Below are positions 39,247 to 50,953 of a stretch of 64,000 bases of DNA, piece by piece. Positions within the stretch are counted from its first letter, which is position 1; each line of letters starts with the position of its first letter. A program made the position numbers and the translations under genes. The notes under the pieces were generated by a model. It searched no databases. It saw only the letters and a list, made by a program, of their open reading frames with translations, and was not told where the DNA came from. This stretch comes from Halomonas sp. I5-271120 (lineage in GTDB: Bacteria; Pseudomonadota; Gammaproteobacteria; Pseudomonadales; Halomonadaceae), in NCBI RefSeq assembly GCF_030553075.1, contig NZ_CP130701.1, forward strand, positions 186,001 to 250,000. The letters are read 5' to 3'.

Positions 39247-40344
39247 TCAGGCGTCTGCCGACGGTGTCCGCTCTTTCCCAGGCACCGTTACCGGTCGCTC
39301 ATGGGCCGGTCCTAGCAAACGGGCCATCCAGCGCGTCTGCGGATGACTGTCCAGGGCGATCTTCAGGGTCATCGTCAACAGCACGGACAATAGCAGCCCA
39401 GCGGTTCCTAATATCCAGCCCCATACCACCAGTGACAGGAAGGCCACGAAGGTCGATAGACCCAGTGCCCGCCCCATCACCCGGGGCTCGACCAGGTTGC
39501 CCAGCACGAAGTTGATGCCCAGATAGCTCCCCGCCAGCAGCATCGCCGGAAAGACCCCGCCCTGGGGCGAGACCAGCAGCAGCAGCACCGGCGGAATTGC
39601 CGCTAGCACCGACCCGATGTTGGGTATGTAGTTCAGCCCGAAGGCAAGTGTCGCCCACAGCAGCGGGAAATCGACGCCCAATATCTTGCAGGAAACCCAC
39701 ACCAGCACGCCGGTTACCAGGCTGATCAGCGTTTTCACCGCCAGGTAACGCTTGAGGGTCAGGCTGAACTCATTGAAGCGCTGAAGGCTCGGCACCGGAT
39801 TCAAAAGAGCCTGGGAGATCTTCTCCCTGAAGTTGAGTGTTTCAAAGAGCAGAAAGACCACCAACAGCGCTACGATCAGGCTCTGCATCAGCACGTTGCC
39901 GACCTCACCCAGCAGTGCCGGAATCAGTTGGGTGGCCTGGGTCGGGTCCAGCCATTCCGAGAAGCGCTCCGGACGAATCGATACGCCCATGCCCGCTAGC
40001 CAGTTGAGAATGCTCAGGTAATGATCATATAGTTGCGACTCGAGCCCCGGTAGCTCCTCGGCAAAGGTATTAACGCTATTGACCAGCAGCAGGCCCAGCA
40101 GGCTTAGCAGCAGGCCAATCACCAGCAGCGTGATCCATACCGACATCCGCAGCCCCACGCCATGGCGATGCAGCCAATGCACCGGCGAAGTGCAGATCAC
40201 GGCGATGAACAGCGACAGCAGCAGAGGCACCAGCAGGCTGGCCCCAAGCTTCATGCCACCGATGATGACCACCAGGGCGGCCAACGCCAGGGTCAGATTA
40301 AGCGGAATGGTCCTTGCCGCCTCGTCGATATCCTCTTCGTTCAT
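39247..40344 (-). CDS. AI-2E family transporter (PerM/YdiK-like)
   Basis: Inner-membrane protein with about eight helices, 365 residues. Family landmarks: LNYIPNIGSVLAAIPPVLL and GNLVEPRVMGRALGLS in the conserved C-terminal half. Members export small molecules or sodium/protons; the autoinducer-2 role applies to only a few. ATG 40344 follows GGAAGGAC. It diverges from the SIMPL-domain gene. Confidence 0.85.
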   Translation of the reverse strand: MNEEDIDEAARTIPLNLTLALAALVVIIGGMKLGASLLVPLLLSLFIAVICTSPVHWLHRHGVGLRMSVWITLLVIGLLLSLLGLLLVNSVNTFAEELPGLESQLYDHYLSILNWLAGMGVSIRPERFSEWLDPTQATQLIPALLGEVGNVLMQSLIVALLVVFLLFETLNFREKISQALLNPVPSLQRFNEFSLTLKRYLAVKTLISLVTGVLVWVSCKILGVDFPLLWATLAFGLNYIPNIGSVLAAIPPVLLLLVSPQGGVFPAMLLAGSYLGINFVLGNLVEPRVMGRALGLSTFVAFLSLVVWGWILGTAGLLLSVLLTMTLKIALDSHPQTRWMARLLGPAHERPVTVPGKERTPSADA

Positions 40345-40454
40345 GAGTCCTTCCCGGGAATCGCTTATGCTGGATGATGAAAGAAGTTTACCGACTCGCC
40401 ACTGCCTGTACACAATCATCGGACGATATATCGACCAAACTGCACGGAGGTTGC

Positions 40455-41306
40455 ATGCTTTCTCATACTGCCCAACGGGTCCTGACAGACCACCCACCGC
40501 TCACTCGTCGCCTACTTCAAGGCAGAGGCCCACGCATGGGCATTAGGCTCGGCCTCCTGCTGGCGGCCTGCATGACGATCAGTGCCGCCGCCGTGGCCCA
40601 GCAGCCGGCCACTCAAGAGCAAACGCCGGGGCGGCTCGAGGTGTCGGCCCAACACACGCTGGAGGTGGCGCCCGATATGGCGACGCTAACTGCCCGCCTA
40701 TGGGAGCGCACTCCGGCACGAGCCGTCGACTCGGCGCGGGAGGCAAGCCCCGAGGCCCTGAGTGAGGCACGCACCCGGCTCGAGGGCCGCATGGGCGAGC
40801 TGATCCGCACCCTCGAAGGCAAAGGCTTGCCACGAGACGCCATTCAGGCCGGCTCGTTGTCGGTACAACCAAACTATGTACAGGGCCCCATCAACGCCGA
40901 GGGACAGCCAGAGCAGCGGGTGCGGACCCAGCTGACCCGGCCGATCACCCTGACCCTTGATGACCTCGAGGCTCTGCCCGGTCTCCTCGACGCCCTGACC
41001 GTCGCCGGTGTCGACTCTCTGGACGGTGTCAGCTACGACCTCAAGGATCGCAGCGCGGCAAGCGATGAGGCCCTGGGCCTTGCCATCGATCGGGCCAAGG
41101 CAAAAGCCACGCTGATGGCCGAGCGCCTCAATATCACCCTCGGCCGTGTGCTGCAGGTGCAGGAGACCCAGGTGCCAAGCTTCCAGCCACAGATGATGAT
41201 GCGTGCAGGCGATGCATCGACCAAGGAGATGGCCTCAGAGTATCGCCCGGGCCAAATCGAGATCGATGCTGAAGTCGCGGTTCAATGGGCCATCGCCGAC
41301 GAATAA
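40455..41306 (+). CDS. SIMPL-domain periplasmic protein (YggE-like)
   Basis: Secreted protein of the DUF541/SIMPL family, linked to oxidative stress tolerance in YggE. A hydrophobic signal segment GIRLGLLLAACMTISAAAVA is followed by RLEVSAQHTLEVAPDMATL, then PRDAIQAGSLSVQPNY and SYDLKDRSAASDEALGLAID, the typical order. ATG 40455 has a good GGAGG but gives a long N-region before the signal; ATG 40536 starts at the signal itself and is the main alternative. Confidence 0.82.
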   Translation: MLSHTAQRVLTDHPPLTRRLLQGRGPRMGIRLGLLLAACMTISAAAVAQQPATQEQTPGRLEVSAQHTLEVAPDMATLTARLWERTPARAVDSAREASPEALSEARTRLEGRMGELIRTLEGKGLPRDAIQAGSLSVQPNYVQGPINAEGQPEQRVRTQLTRPITLTLDDLEALPGLLDALTVAGVDSLDGVSYDLKDRSAASDEALGLAIDRAKAKATLMAERLNITLGRVLQVQETQVPSFQPQMMMRAGDASTKEMASEYRPGQIEIDAEVAVQWAIADE

Positions 41307-41356
41307 CGTGCTGATAGAGCAGCGTTCAAACCCCGGCGCCTGCTCGCCCAATGCAC

Positions 41357-41387
41357 AAGGCCCCGACGGCGCTGCCGTCGGGGCCTT
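41357..41387. terminator. Terminator between SIMPL gene and serS
   Basis: AAGGCCCCGACGGC and its exact complement around GCT, a 14-bp stem between convergent genes. Confidence 0.8.
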
Positions 41388-41491
41388 GCTATTTCCTGTT
41401 ACGTCAGGCGGTCGCGGCTCGCGAGGATCCGACGCGACCAAGGAAACACCTGAGTATCGCAACAATTCCAACGAGAGCGATCTAAACGCCC

Positions 41492-42844
<1,353 letters not shown>

Positions 42845-42981
42845 TCACCACGCCGCTGCCGGCGTGCACCGTCCGTCATGCTCCGGTAAAGTGGGTCATA
42901 TTCCTTTTTTCCTGCCCACGCCAGGACATCGATGGCGATGACCGCCGGCCAGGGCAGCGACCCACGGTCTGATAGCGACTC

Positions 42982-45900
42982 ATGATTGCACAACTGGACA
43001 CCCTCGCCCGGCTTGACGCCGACTACCTGCGCTTCCTCGAGGCCCTGCGGGCCGACGGGTTCAACGGCGAGATCGCGCCTGACTATGCCAACCGCACCGT
43101 GCTGGCCACCGACAACTCGATCTACCAGCGCCTGCCCCAGGCGGTGCTCTATCCGCGTAACGCCGAGGATCTCGAGCTCATCGCCCGTCTCGCTGGCCAG
43201 GAGACGCATCGCAAAGTGGTACTCACGCCGCGCGGCGGCGGCACCGGCACCAACGGCCAGTCGCTGACCGACGGCCTGGTGGTCGATGTCTCCAAACACA
43301 TGAATGCCATCATCGACATCGATGTCGAGCGGCGTCGGGTGCGTGTCCAGGCCGGGGTGGTCAAGGATCAGCTCAACGCCGCACTCAAGCCGCACGGGCT
43401 ATTCTTCGCCCCGGAACTGTCGACCTCCAACCGCGCGACCATCGGCGGCATGATCTCGACCGATGCCAGCGGCCAGGGCAGCTGCGAGTACGGCAAGACC
43501 CGGGATCACGTGCTTGAGCTGGACAGCGTGTTGCTGGGCGGCGAGCGCCTCACCAGCCGGCCACTTGACGCCGATGCCCTCGAGGCGACCTGCGCCCGCG
43601 ATGACCGGATCGGCGAGACCCACCGCACCGCCCGCGCCATCATCGACACCCAGGCCGGGCTGATCGAGGCCAAGTTTCCCAAGCTCAACCGCTGCCTGAC
43701 CGGCTATGACCTGGCGCATCTTTATAACGACGAACGGCAGTTCGATCTGAACAGCGCGCTGTGCGGTTCGGAGGGCTCGCTTGGGCTGCTCAACGAAGCG
43801 GTACTTAACGTGCTGCCGATCCCGAAGCACTCCACCCTGGTCAATGTGCGCTACGCCAGTTTCATGGACGCCCTGCGGGATGCCAAGGCGCTGATGGCGA
43901 GCGCCGCCGCCCCCACGTCCATCGAGACGGTGGATGACAAAGTCCTCGGGCTCGCCATGCAGGACTTCGTGTGGGACAGCGTGGCGGAATTCTTCCCGGC
44001 TACCACCAGCGCGCCCCAGGCAGGCCATAGCGAAGACCAAGCCGAAGCCGAAGACGATACGGCGGTGGCGGCGCGCACCGAGACGGCGATTCGCGGCATC
44101 AACCTGATCGAATTCAACGCCGATGACCCCGAAGCGCTGAAGGCTCGCATCGCCGATTTCACCCGCCACCTGGCGGCGGACAGCAGCGTCGAGCGCCTGG
44201 GCTACACCCTGGCCGAGGGCCGCGAGCAGATCCAGCGCGTCTATGCGATGCGCAAGCGCGCAGTGGGCCTGCTCGGCAACGCCAAGGGCGAGAAGCGCCC
44301 GATTCCCTTCGTCGAGGACACCGCGGTGCCCCCCGAGCACCTGGCCGACTACATCGCCGAGTTCCGCGCCGCCCTGGATGCCCGCGGGCTTGCCTACGGC
44401 ATGTTCGGCCACGTCGATGCCGGCGTACTGCATGTGCGGCCGGCCATCGACATGAAGGACCCGGCCCAGGAGGCACTGATCCGCGAGATCTCGGATGAGG
44501 TCGCCGAGCTGACCCACAAGTATCACGGCCTGTTGTGGGGCGAACATGGCAAGGGCGTGCGTTCCGAATACGCGCCCAAGTTCTTCGGCGAACTCTATCC
44601 TAGCCTGCAACGGCTGAAGGCGGCCTTCGATCCGCATAACCAGCTGAATCCGGGCAAGATCGCCACGCCGCTCTCTATCCCGCCCGAAGATGCGGAATCC
44701 TCTACTCCGCCCGACGCCGCGGAATCCTCTACCTCGCCCGGAACCTCGGGAAGCGCGCCCGACGAGGCGGAACCCTCTCCCCCGCCCGTCACCGCGAGTG
44801 AAGCGCCCTCAGCGGATAAAGAGACGCAAGAAACGCCGAACAACGGCGCCGAACAGACGCTAAAATGGGTCGATCCGGGGCTCTTGACCATCGACGGCGT
44901 GCCGACCCGGGGCCAGCACGATCGCCAGATCGACGAGCGGGTCTGGCAGTCCCACGCCGCAGCGGTCTACTGCAACGGCAATGGCGCCTGCTACAACTAC
45001 GACCCCGATGACGCCATGTGCCCGTCCTGGAAGGCGACCCGCGAGCGGGTCCAGTCGCCCAAGGGCCGCGCCAGCCTGATGCGGGAATGGCTGCGCCTGC
45101 AGGGTCAGGCCGGCACCGACGTGGTCGAGGAATCGAAGCAGAAGAAGGCCGAGGGCGTCTGGGGCTTCGTGCGCGACTTTCCCGCCCGCGCCCGCAACAC
45201 CTGGGCCAAACGCCGCGGTCAGGAGGACTTCTCTCATGAGGTCTATGACGCCATGGCGGGCTGTCTGGCCTGCAAGTCCTGCGCCGGCCAGTGCCCGATC
45301 AAGGTCAACGTGCCGGAGTTTCGCTCCCAGTTCCTCGAGGTCTACCACGGCCGCTACCTGCGCGCGCCACGGGATTACGTTATCGGCGGCCTGGAGTTCA
45401 TGGTGCCTTATCTCGCCCCGCTGGCGCCGCTCTACAACGCGGCGCTCGACAACCGCCTGGTCGAGCGCCTGCTCGCCGGTCCCGTCGGCATGGTCGACAG
45501 CCCCAAACTCTCGCGAGCAAGCCTCAAGAAACAGCTCAAGGCCTGGGGGGTTGCCGAGGCGACCCCAACGGCGCTTGGTCTGCTGACCGAGACCCAGAAA
45601 GCCAACAGCGTGATCCTGGTCCAGGACGCCTTCACCAGCTACTTCGAATCCAAGCTGGTCATGGACGTGGTCGAGCTGCTCTCGCGGCTGGATATCAAGG
45701 TCTTCGTCGCGCCCTTCTCGCCCAACGGCAAGCCGCTCAACGTTCAGGGCTTCCTCGGCGCGTTCGAGCGCACGGCAGAACGCCAGGCCAAGAGGCTCCA
45801 GAGCCTTGCGGGCTTCGGCGTGCCGCTGGTCGGTATTGACCCGGCGATGACCCTGACCTACCGCCAGGAGTACGTGAAGGCCCTGGGACCCGATGCCGTG

Positions 45901-46314
45901 CCCGAGGTGCTGATGCTGCAGGAATGGCTGGTGTCGCTGGGCAAGCGCCTCAAACCCCGCGGCGTTACGCTCAGCGATCCGGGCTTCAAGCTGCTCGCCC
46001 ACTGCACCGAGAAGACCAACGCGCCGGGCTCTCCCAAGGCCTGGCAGCAAGTCTTCAGCGCTTTCGGCCTGGAGCTCGAGGTACTCGCCAGCGGCTGCTG
46101 CGGGATGTCCGGCACCTACGGCCACGAGGCACGCAACCTCGAAACCTCGAAAACCATCTATGCCCAGTCCTGGCAGCCCAAGGTGGAAGACCCCGCCAAC
46201 ACCGGCCGCCTGCTGGCCACCGGCTATTCCTGCCGCAGCCAGGCCAAGCGGCTCTCCGACACCTCGCTGCCCCATCCCCTGCAGGGGCTGCTGGAGACGC
46301 TGCGCGGCGCCTGA
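42982..46314 (+). CDS. ydiJ: FAD/Fe-S dehydrogenase of the YdiJ (D-2-hydroxyglutarate dehydrogenase) type
   Basis: Large flavoprotein; E. coli YdiJ oxidises D-2-hydroxyglutarate. FAD-binding PCMH domain with PRGGGTGTNGQSL and FFAPELSTSNRATIGGM, then the FAD-linked oxidase C-domain ending near residue 560 (HGKGVRSEYAPKFFGELYPS). Two Fe-S motifs: CNGNGACYNYDPDDAMCPSW and CLACKSCAGQCPIKVNV. A CCG domain near the C-terminus has ASGCCGMSGTYGHE. At 1,110 residues it is about 90 longer than E. coli YdiJ, mostly from a low-complexity Glu/Ser/Pro linker (about residues 566-627) before the first Fe-S motif. Confidence 0.88.
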   Translation: MIAQLDTLARLDADYLRFLEALRADGFNGEIAPDYANRTVLATDNSIYQRLPQAVLYPRNAEDLELIARLAGQETHRKVVLTPRGGGTGTNGQSLTDGLVVDVSKHMNAIIDIDVERRRVRVQAGVVKDQLNAALKPHGLFFAPELSTSNRATIGGMISTDASGQGSCEYGKTRDHVLELDSVLLGGERLTSRPLDADALEATCARDDRIGETHRTARAIIDTQAGLIEAKFPKLNRCLTGYDLAHLYNDERQFDLNSALCGSEGSLGLLNEAVLNVLPIPKHSTLVNVRYASFMDALRDAKALMASAAAPTSIETVDDKVLGLAMQDFVWDSVAEFFPATTSAPQAGHSEDQAEAEDDTAVAARTETAIRGINLIEFNADDPEALKARIADFTRHLAADSSVERLGYTLAEGREQIQRVYAMRKRAVGLLGNAKGEKRPIPFVEDTAVPPEHLADYIAEFRAALDARGLAYGMFGHVDAGVLHVRPAIDMKDPAQEALIREISDEVAELTHKYHGLLWGEHGKGVRSEYAPKFFGELYPSLQRLKAAFDPHNQLNPGKIATPLSIPPEDAESSTPPDAAESSTSPGTSGSAPDEAEPSPPPVTASEAPSADKETQETPNNGAEQTLKWVDPGLLTIDGVPTRGQHDRQIDERVWQSHAAAVYCNGNGACYNYDPDDAMCPSWKATRERVQSPKGRASLMREWLRLQGQAGTDVVEESKQKKAEGVWGFVRDFPARARNTWAKRRGQEDFSHEVYDAMAGCLACKSCAGQCPIKVNVPEFRSQFLEVYHGRYLRAPRDYVIGGLEFMVPYLAPLAPLYNAALDNRLVERLLAGPVGMVDSPKLSRASLKKQLKAWGVAEATPTALGLLTETQKANSVILVQDAFTSYFESKLVMDVVELLSRLDIKVFVAPFSPNGKPLNVQGFLGAFERTAERQAKRLQSLAGFGVPLVGIDPAMTLTYRQEYVKALGPDAVPEVLMLQEWLVSLGKRLKPRGVTLSDPGFKLLAHCTEKTNAPGSPKAWQQVFSAFGLELEVLASGCCGMSGTYGHEARNLETSKTIYAQSWQPKVEDPANTGRLLATGYSCRSQAKRLSDTSLPHPLQGLLETLRGA
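44680..44760 (+). repeat. Three in-frame 27-bp tandem repeats in ydiJ
   Basis: Units begin at 44680, 44707 and 44734. The first two share CGCGGAATCCTCTAC-type ends and encode PPEDAESST and PPDAAESST; the third is diverged. They build part of the interdomain linker. Confidence 0.75.
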
Positions 46315-46662
46315 TCAGGCCACCCTGCCATGAAACGCGCCCGGCCGAACAAGGTCGGGTGCACAAGGCCGGGCAGGCGTTGGAAGTATCCAGGCTGATA
46401 GCGACTGGCAAACCTGCTCACCTGAATCCAAGCACTGCTCCGGCGTCCTCTAACCCTCTCACTCTTGTCCCCCTCCTTTTCCTTTCCTTGCTGGCCGCAT
46501 TCATCGACACACGAGCCGCTTAATGCCGGGCGTCATGGCTGGCCACTGAGCGCGTCGACAGCCCCGGTGTCATCGGGAACACATCGACACCGTTTAGGGT
46601 TTGCATGTGGCCTGCTGCGAAGATAGGCTTCGCGGCTTTCTGACACTCACCGGAGCATCCTC
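46315..46662. other. Gene-free interval between ydiJ and the antiporter
   Basis: About 348 bases with no credible gene. GCCCGGCC (46340) and GGCCGGGC (46368) could form an 8-bp stem with a long loop, a possible weak terminator for ydiJ. Promoter of the antiporter gene is expected near its 3' end. Confidence 0.45.
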
Positions 46663-48513
46663 ATGGAGCATGCAGCCCTCCAACTGGCGGGAATCGGCCT
46701 GCTAGCCCTGATCTGCCAATGGGTCGCTTGGCAGCTGCGGCTGCCGGCCATCCTCACGCTGCTGGTCGCCGGCATCGCCGCGGGCCCCGTCACCGGCGTA
46801 CTCGCCCCGGACGCTCTGCTCGGCGAGCTGCTGTTTCCGCTGGTTTCACTAGCGGTGGCGGTGATCCTCTTCGAGGGTGCTCTGACCCTGAGCTTTCGCG
46901 AACTGGGCGGCCACGGCCGCACCGTGCGACGGCTGGTGACCTGGGGCGTACTGATAACCGGGCTGATCGGCACCGGAGCCGCCTACCTGCTGCTGGATCT
47001 GTCCTGGCAGATGGCCAGCGTGCTCGGCGCGCTGCTGGTGGTCACCGGGCCCACCGTGGTGCTGCCGCTGCTGCAGACGCTGCGGGCCAAGGAGAACCTG
47101 ACCCAGATTCTGCGCTGGGAAGGCATCCTGATCGATCCAGTGGGCGCTATCGGCGCGGTACTGGTCTACGAGTTCGTAGCGCTAGGGGGCTCGGTCAACG
47201 CCGGCAACGCCGCGGCGCATACGCTTATGCTGTTCGGCAAGACGGCACTGATCGGATTCGGGCTGGGCATCGCCGGTGGCTATCTGTGGGGCCTGGTGCT
47301 TCGCCACAACTGGCTGCCGCGCAAGCTTCACAGCTTCGGCACGCTGATGATGATGCTGACGCTGTACTCGATTTCCAACACCCTTTTCCACGAGTCGGGG
47401 CTGCTGACCGTCACCGTGATGGGCGTGTGGCTGGCCAACATGCGCGGCGTGCCGACCCAGCCGATCATCGAGTTCAAGGAAACCCTCTCGATCCTGCTGA
47501 TCTCGGGGCTGTTCATCCTGCTCGCCGCACGCCTTACCACCGACCAGCTGTCGCTGCTGACCTGGCCGGCCTGGGCTTTCCTGGCCGTCCTGGTGGCGGT
47601 GGCACGCCCGCTGACGGTCTGGCTATGCACCCTGGGCAGTGGACTCGACTGGCGCGAGAAGACGCTACTGGCCTTCATCTCGCCTCGCGGTATCGTTGCC
47701 GCCGCCGTCGCCTCGCTGTTCTCGCTGCGCCTGACAAGCATGAACATGCCCGGCGCAGAGCTGCTGGTGCCGGTAACCTTCCTGGTGATCATCAGCACGG
47801 TGGTGATGCAGAGCCTGATGGCTCGTCCACTGGCCGGCCTGCTGAACCTGAGCCGTCCCACGCCGCGTGGTTTCCTGATCATTGGCGCCAACCCCGTGGC
47901 CCGGGCAGTAGCCGGTACGCTGCAGGAAAACGGCTTCAAGGTATTGCTCACCGACAACAGCTGGGATGCCGTCCAGGAGGCGCGGACCGTGGGGCTGCCG
48001 GTCTACTATGGCGATCCGCTTTCCGAGCATGCCGCCCAGCACCTGGAGCTGACCGGTATCGGCCACCTGCTGCCGCTGTCGCCCTATCGCGAACTCAACA
48101 ACCTGGCGGCCCTGCACTTCGAGCCCCAGGTCGGCGAAGGCAAGGTCTACCGGCTGGCCGTCAAGGCCGGCAAGAAGCCACAGCCCCGCCACGACCAGGC
48201 GCTGGGCCACCTGCCGGTGGCCTTCGGCGAAGACGTGACCTTTGCCCGCCTGTCGAGCCTGATCGCCCGCGGCGCGGCCATCCAGTGCATGCCGATATCC
48301 ACCACCATGAAGATCGAGGACTACCGCACCAGGCACCGGGATCGCCTGCTGCCGCTGTTTGCCTTCACCCCCGGTGGGCGCATCCGCATCGCCACCGCCG
48401 AGGAGAGCTTCGTGCCGCGCAGCGGTGAGACCCTGATCGGTCTAACCTACGCCGAAACCGGCAGCGAGGTCATGGAAGCACAGCGCACTGAGCGCCGTCG
48501 TCCCATCACGTGA
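46663..48513 (+). CDS. CPA1 sodium:proton antiporter with C-terminal RCK-like domain
   Basis: Inner-membrane exchanger of 616 residues. Residues 1-400 hold about 12 helices with VTGPTVVLPLLQTLRAKENL, GILIDPVGAIGAVL (the ND-like acidic transport site) and ISPRGIVAAAVASLFSL, typical of NhaP/CPA1. From about residue 403 a nucleotide-binding fold follows (RGFLIIGANPVARAVAGTL), like TrkA-N, suggesting regulation by a nucleotide. Suited to a salt-tolerant organism. Ion specificity is inferred. Confidence 0.88.
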   Translation: MEHAALQLAGIGLLALICQWVAWQLRLPAILTLLVAGIAAGPVTGVLAPDALLGELLFPLVSLAVAVILFEGALTLSFRELGGHGRTVRRLVTWGVLITGLIGTGAAYLLLDLSWQMASVLGALLVVTGPTVVLPLLQTLRAKENLTQILRWEGILIDPVGAIGAVLVYEFVALGGSVNAGNAAAHTLMLFGKTALIGFGLGIAGGYLWGLVLRHNWLPRKLHSFGTLMMMLTLYSISNTLFHESGLLTVTVMGVWLANMRGVPTQPIIEFKETLSILLISGLFILLAARLTTDQLSLLTWPAWAFLAVLVAVARPLTVWLCTLGSGLDWREKTLLAFISPRGIVAAAVASLFSLRLTSMNMPGAELLVPVTFLVIISTVVMQSLMARPLAGLLNLSRPTPRGFLIIGANPVARAVAGTLQENGFKVLLTDNSWDAVQEARTVGLPVYYGDPLSEHAAQHLELTGIGHLLPLSPYRELNNLAALHFEPQVGEGKVYRLAVKAGKKPQPRHDQALGHLPVAFGEDVTFARLSSLIARGAAIQCMPISTTMKIEDYRTRHRDRLLPLFAFTPGGRIRIATAEESFVPRSGETLIGLTYAETGSEVMEAQRTERRRPIT

Positions 48514-48550
48514 AGGGCCGGCTCACGCGGCCTATTCCTCCCCGCCAAAC

Positions 48551-48582
48551 GCAAAAGGGCTGCCAGATGGCAGCCCTTTTGC
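48551..48582. terminator. Bidirectional terminator
   Basis: GCAAAAGGGCTGCCA and its exact complement around GA, 15-bp stem with flanking T/A runs, between convergent antiporter and eat genes. Confidence 0.88.
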
Positions 48583-48634
48583 TTATTCATGATGCGCGCG
48601 ATAGCGACACTTGCCGTCTTGATGGCAAGACAAT

Positions 48635-50062
48635 CTAGCCGTTGGCGGTCGCTGTATCGGCAGCTTCCAGGCTGCTCTCGGCATCGGCTACCAGCGCAAA
48701 TTCCTCGTCGGCGGTCTTCGCCACCAGCTTGTTCTTGCTGTAGAGGAAGTAGTAGGCCGCACCGAGCACGAACAGGATCAGGGTGTAGTTGAAGGCACGC
48801 GGGTCGAAGGCATAGACGCCGGACAGGGCCACCAATGACAGCACAAGGGCAACGCCCGAGGTGATGATGCCGCCGGGCGTCCTGTAAGGACGCGCCAGTT
48901 CCGGACGCTTCAGGCGCAGTAGGATATGGCTCAGCGCCATCAGCGCATAGGACAGGGTGGCCCCCACCACGGCCATGCCCAAGATCAGGTCGCCTTGGCC
49001 GCTCAGCGATACCAGGAAGCCGAACACACCCGGCACCACCAGCGCCCAGGTCGGCGCCTTGCGGCGGCTGGTCAGCGAGAGCATCTTGGGCAGATAGCCG
49101 GCCCGGGACAGAGCGAATACCAGACGGCTGTAGCCGTAGATGATCGAGAAGAAGGACGCAATCAGGCCGGCAAGCCCCAGCACATTGACCAGCGTGGCCA
49201 GGGTGGCATAGTCCGCGGCCTTGAGGGCATCCACCAGCGGCACGCCGCTGCTGCCGATCATACCGGCACCGGCGGCACCGGCCAGCAGCACCACCACCAG
49301 CAGTGCCGTCACCACCAGAAAGAGCATTGCGCCGATGATCCCCTTGGGCACATCGCGAGCAGGATTCTTGGCTTCCTCGGCGGCCAGCGGCACACCTTCA
49401 ACGGCAAGGAACAGCCACATGCCGAAGGGCAGCGCGGCCCAGACGCCAGCCCAGCCGAAGGGCATAAAGGCATTGGCGCCGGCGGCATCGGTCGGGCTGA
49501 TGTCGAACAGGCGGCTGGCATCGAACACACCGATCAGCGCAAGCGCCGTGGCGATGATGGCGAACACGGCAAGGCCGCTGATCACCATCATCACCTTCAG
49601 CGCCTCACCGACGCCGGCCAGGTGAATGCCGATAAAGACCGCATAGAAGAGCGCGTAGACCACGGGGCCATTAATGCCCAACAGTTCCTCGACCGCGGCG
49701 CCGATGAAAATCACGATCGCCGCCGGCGCCAGGGCATACTCGATCAGCACCGCAAGGCCGGTCAGATAGCCGCCCGCCGGCCCCATGGCCTGACGCGCGA
49801 AGCTGTAGCCGCCCCCGGCGGCAGGAATCGCCGCCGACATCTCGGCAAGCGACAGCACAAGGGCAAAGTACATCAGCCCCATCAGGGTGGCGGCGATGAC
49901 GAAGCCGCCCCAGCCTGCCTCGGCGATGCCGAAGTTCCAGCCGGCAAAGTCGCCGGAGATCACGTAGGACACCCCTAGACCGGCCAGCAGAATCCAGCCG
50001 GCGGTGCCTTTCTTCAGCTGTCTTTTGGCCAGGTAATCCTGGTCAAGGCTCGAGTCGTTCAT
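48635..50062 (-). CDS. eat: Ethanolamine permease
   Basis: APC-superfamily importer, about 12 helices, 475 residues. Begins with a charged cytoplasmic tail and then GTAGWILLAGLGVSYVISGD and GWNFGIAEAGWGGF, characteristic of Eat. Later AEMSAAIPAAGGGYSFARQA. ATG 50062 has GAGAGG before it. Downstream member of the eutB-eutC-eat cluster, so it supplies the lyase with substrate. Confidence 0.9.
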   Translation of the reverse strand: MNDSSLDQDYLAKRQLKKGTAGWILLAGLGVSYVISGDFAGWNFGIAEAGWGGFVIAATLMGLMYFALVLSLAEMSAAIPAAGGGYSFARQAMGPAGGYLTGLAVLIEYALAPAAIVIFIGAAVEELLGINGPVVYALFYAVFIGIHLAGVGEALKVMMVISGLAVFAIIATALALIGVFDASRLFDISPTDAAGANAFMPFGWAGVWAALPFGMWLFLAVEGVPLAAEEAKNPARDVPKGIIGAMLFLVVTALLVVVLLAGAAGAGMIGSSGVPLVDALKAADYATLATLVNVLGLAGLIASFFSIIYGYSRLVFALSRAGYLPKMLSLTSRRKAPTWALVVPGVFGFLVSLSGQGDLILGMAVVGATLSYALMALSHILLRLKRPELARPYRTPGGIITSGVALVLSLVALSGVYAFDPRAFNYTLILFVLGAAYYFLYSKNKLVAKTADEEFALVADAESSLEAADTATANG

Positions 50063-50119
50063 GGCAATACCTCTCATCATTGTTATTGGGGATAAAGCGG
50101 GTGACACATCAGGCCATCG

Positions 50120-50953
50120 TCAGGAAATCAGAAAGTTGCGAATGCCCTCCGCAGACTCGATGACATCATCCTGTGTCCGATCCTTGAGATTGACGCCGGA
50201 CAGTCCCTTGGCCCGTGATTCACGCAGCAAGTAGAGAAGCCGCCGACTGGCATCGGCGAAGGAAAGCCCTGCCGGGCGTACGTTGGAAATGCAGTTGCGA
50301 TAGGCATCGGTGAGTCCGACCGCCGGTCCCCAGGTCATGTAGAGCCCGAGGCTATCCGGCGAGCTAAGCCCGGGGCGCTCGCCGATCAGTACCAGCACCG
50401 CTCGGGCGTTGAGCAACTCGCCGACCTCATCACCAATCGCGACCCGCCCCTGCTCGACCACCGAGAGCGGCGCCAGCGACCATGCCTGGTCGTCATCGGC
50501 GAAGGTCTGGGTCAGCGCGTCCAGAAAGGGCGCCGCATTTTGCTGTACGGCAAGCGACGACAGACCGTCGACCACGGTAATGGCCAGGTCATAGGCAGTC
50601 TGCGGCGCGTCGTCCGCCGCACGAAGCCGCTGCAAAGACGCCTCATCGAGACGCCGGCCCCAGTCCGGGCGCTGCAGGTACGTCAAGCGGTCGGGAACAC
50701 GACTGTGCAGGCGCTTTATCGGCAGACTCGCCTTGAGTCCGTCAAGCGCTTCGAGGTTTTGGCAAAGCGCTTCTACATCCAGCGGCAGATGCACGGCATC
50801 CTGGGCGCGAGCGTGAGCCAGCTGGAACTCCAGCGAGCGCGCGGTAGGCAGGCTAATGCCGGCACGGCCAAGGCCAATGCGCGCATCGGTGAACTGGCGG
50901 AGGTGATGCCAGGGGTTGTCCGTCACGCCGTGGTCGAGGGCTTTATCGGTCAT
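50120..50953 (-). CDS. eutC: Ethanolamine ammonia-lyase small subunit
   Basis: Small subunit of the B12-dependent lyase that turns ethanolamine into acetaldehyde and ammonia. 277 residues. Seen: [54 protein letters not shown] and [16 protein letters not shown], all family hallmarks and part of the cobalamin-binding side. ATG overlaps the eutB stop by four bases. Confidence 0.95.
   Translation of the reverse strand: MTDKALDHGVTDNPWHHLRQFTDARIGLGRAGISLPTARSLEFQLAHARAQDAVHLPLDVEALCQNLEALDGLKASLPIKRLHSRVPDRLTYLQRPDWGRRLDEASLQRLRAADDAPQTAYDLAITVVDGLSSLAVQQNAAPFLDALTQTFADDDQAWSLAPLSVVEQGRVAIGDEVGELLNARAVLVLIGERPGLSSPDSLGLYMTWGPAVGLTDAYRNCISNVRPAGLSFADASRRLLYLLRESRAKGLSGVNLKDRTQDDVIESAEGIRNFLIS

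Noticed and set aside
44860..46275. 471-codon minus-strand frame opposite ydiJ
   Set aside because: GC-driven antisense frame over the well-supported Fe-S and CCG domains.
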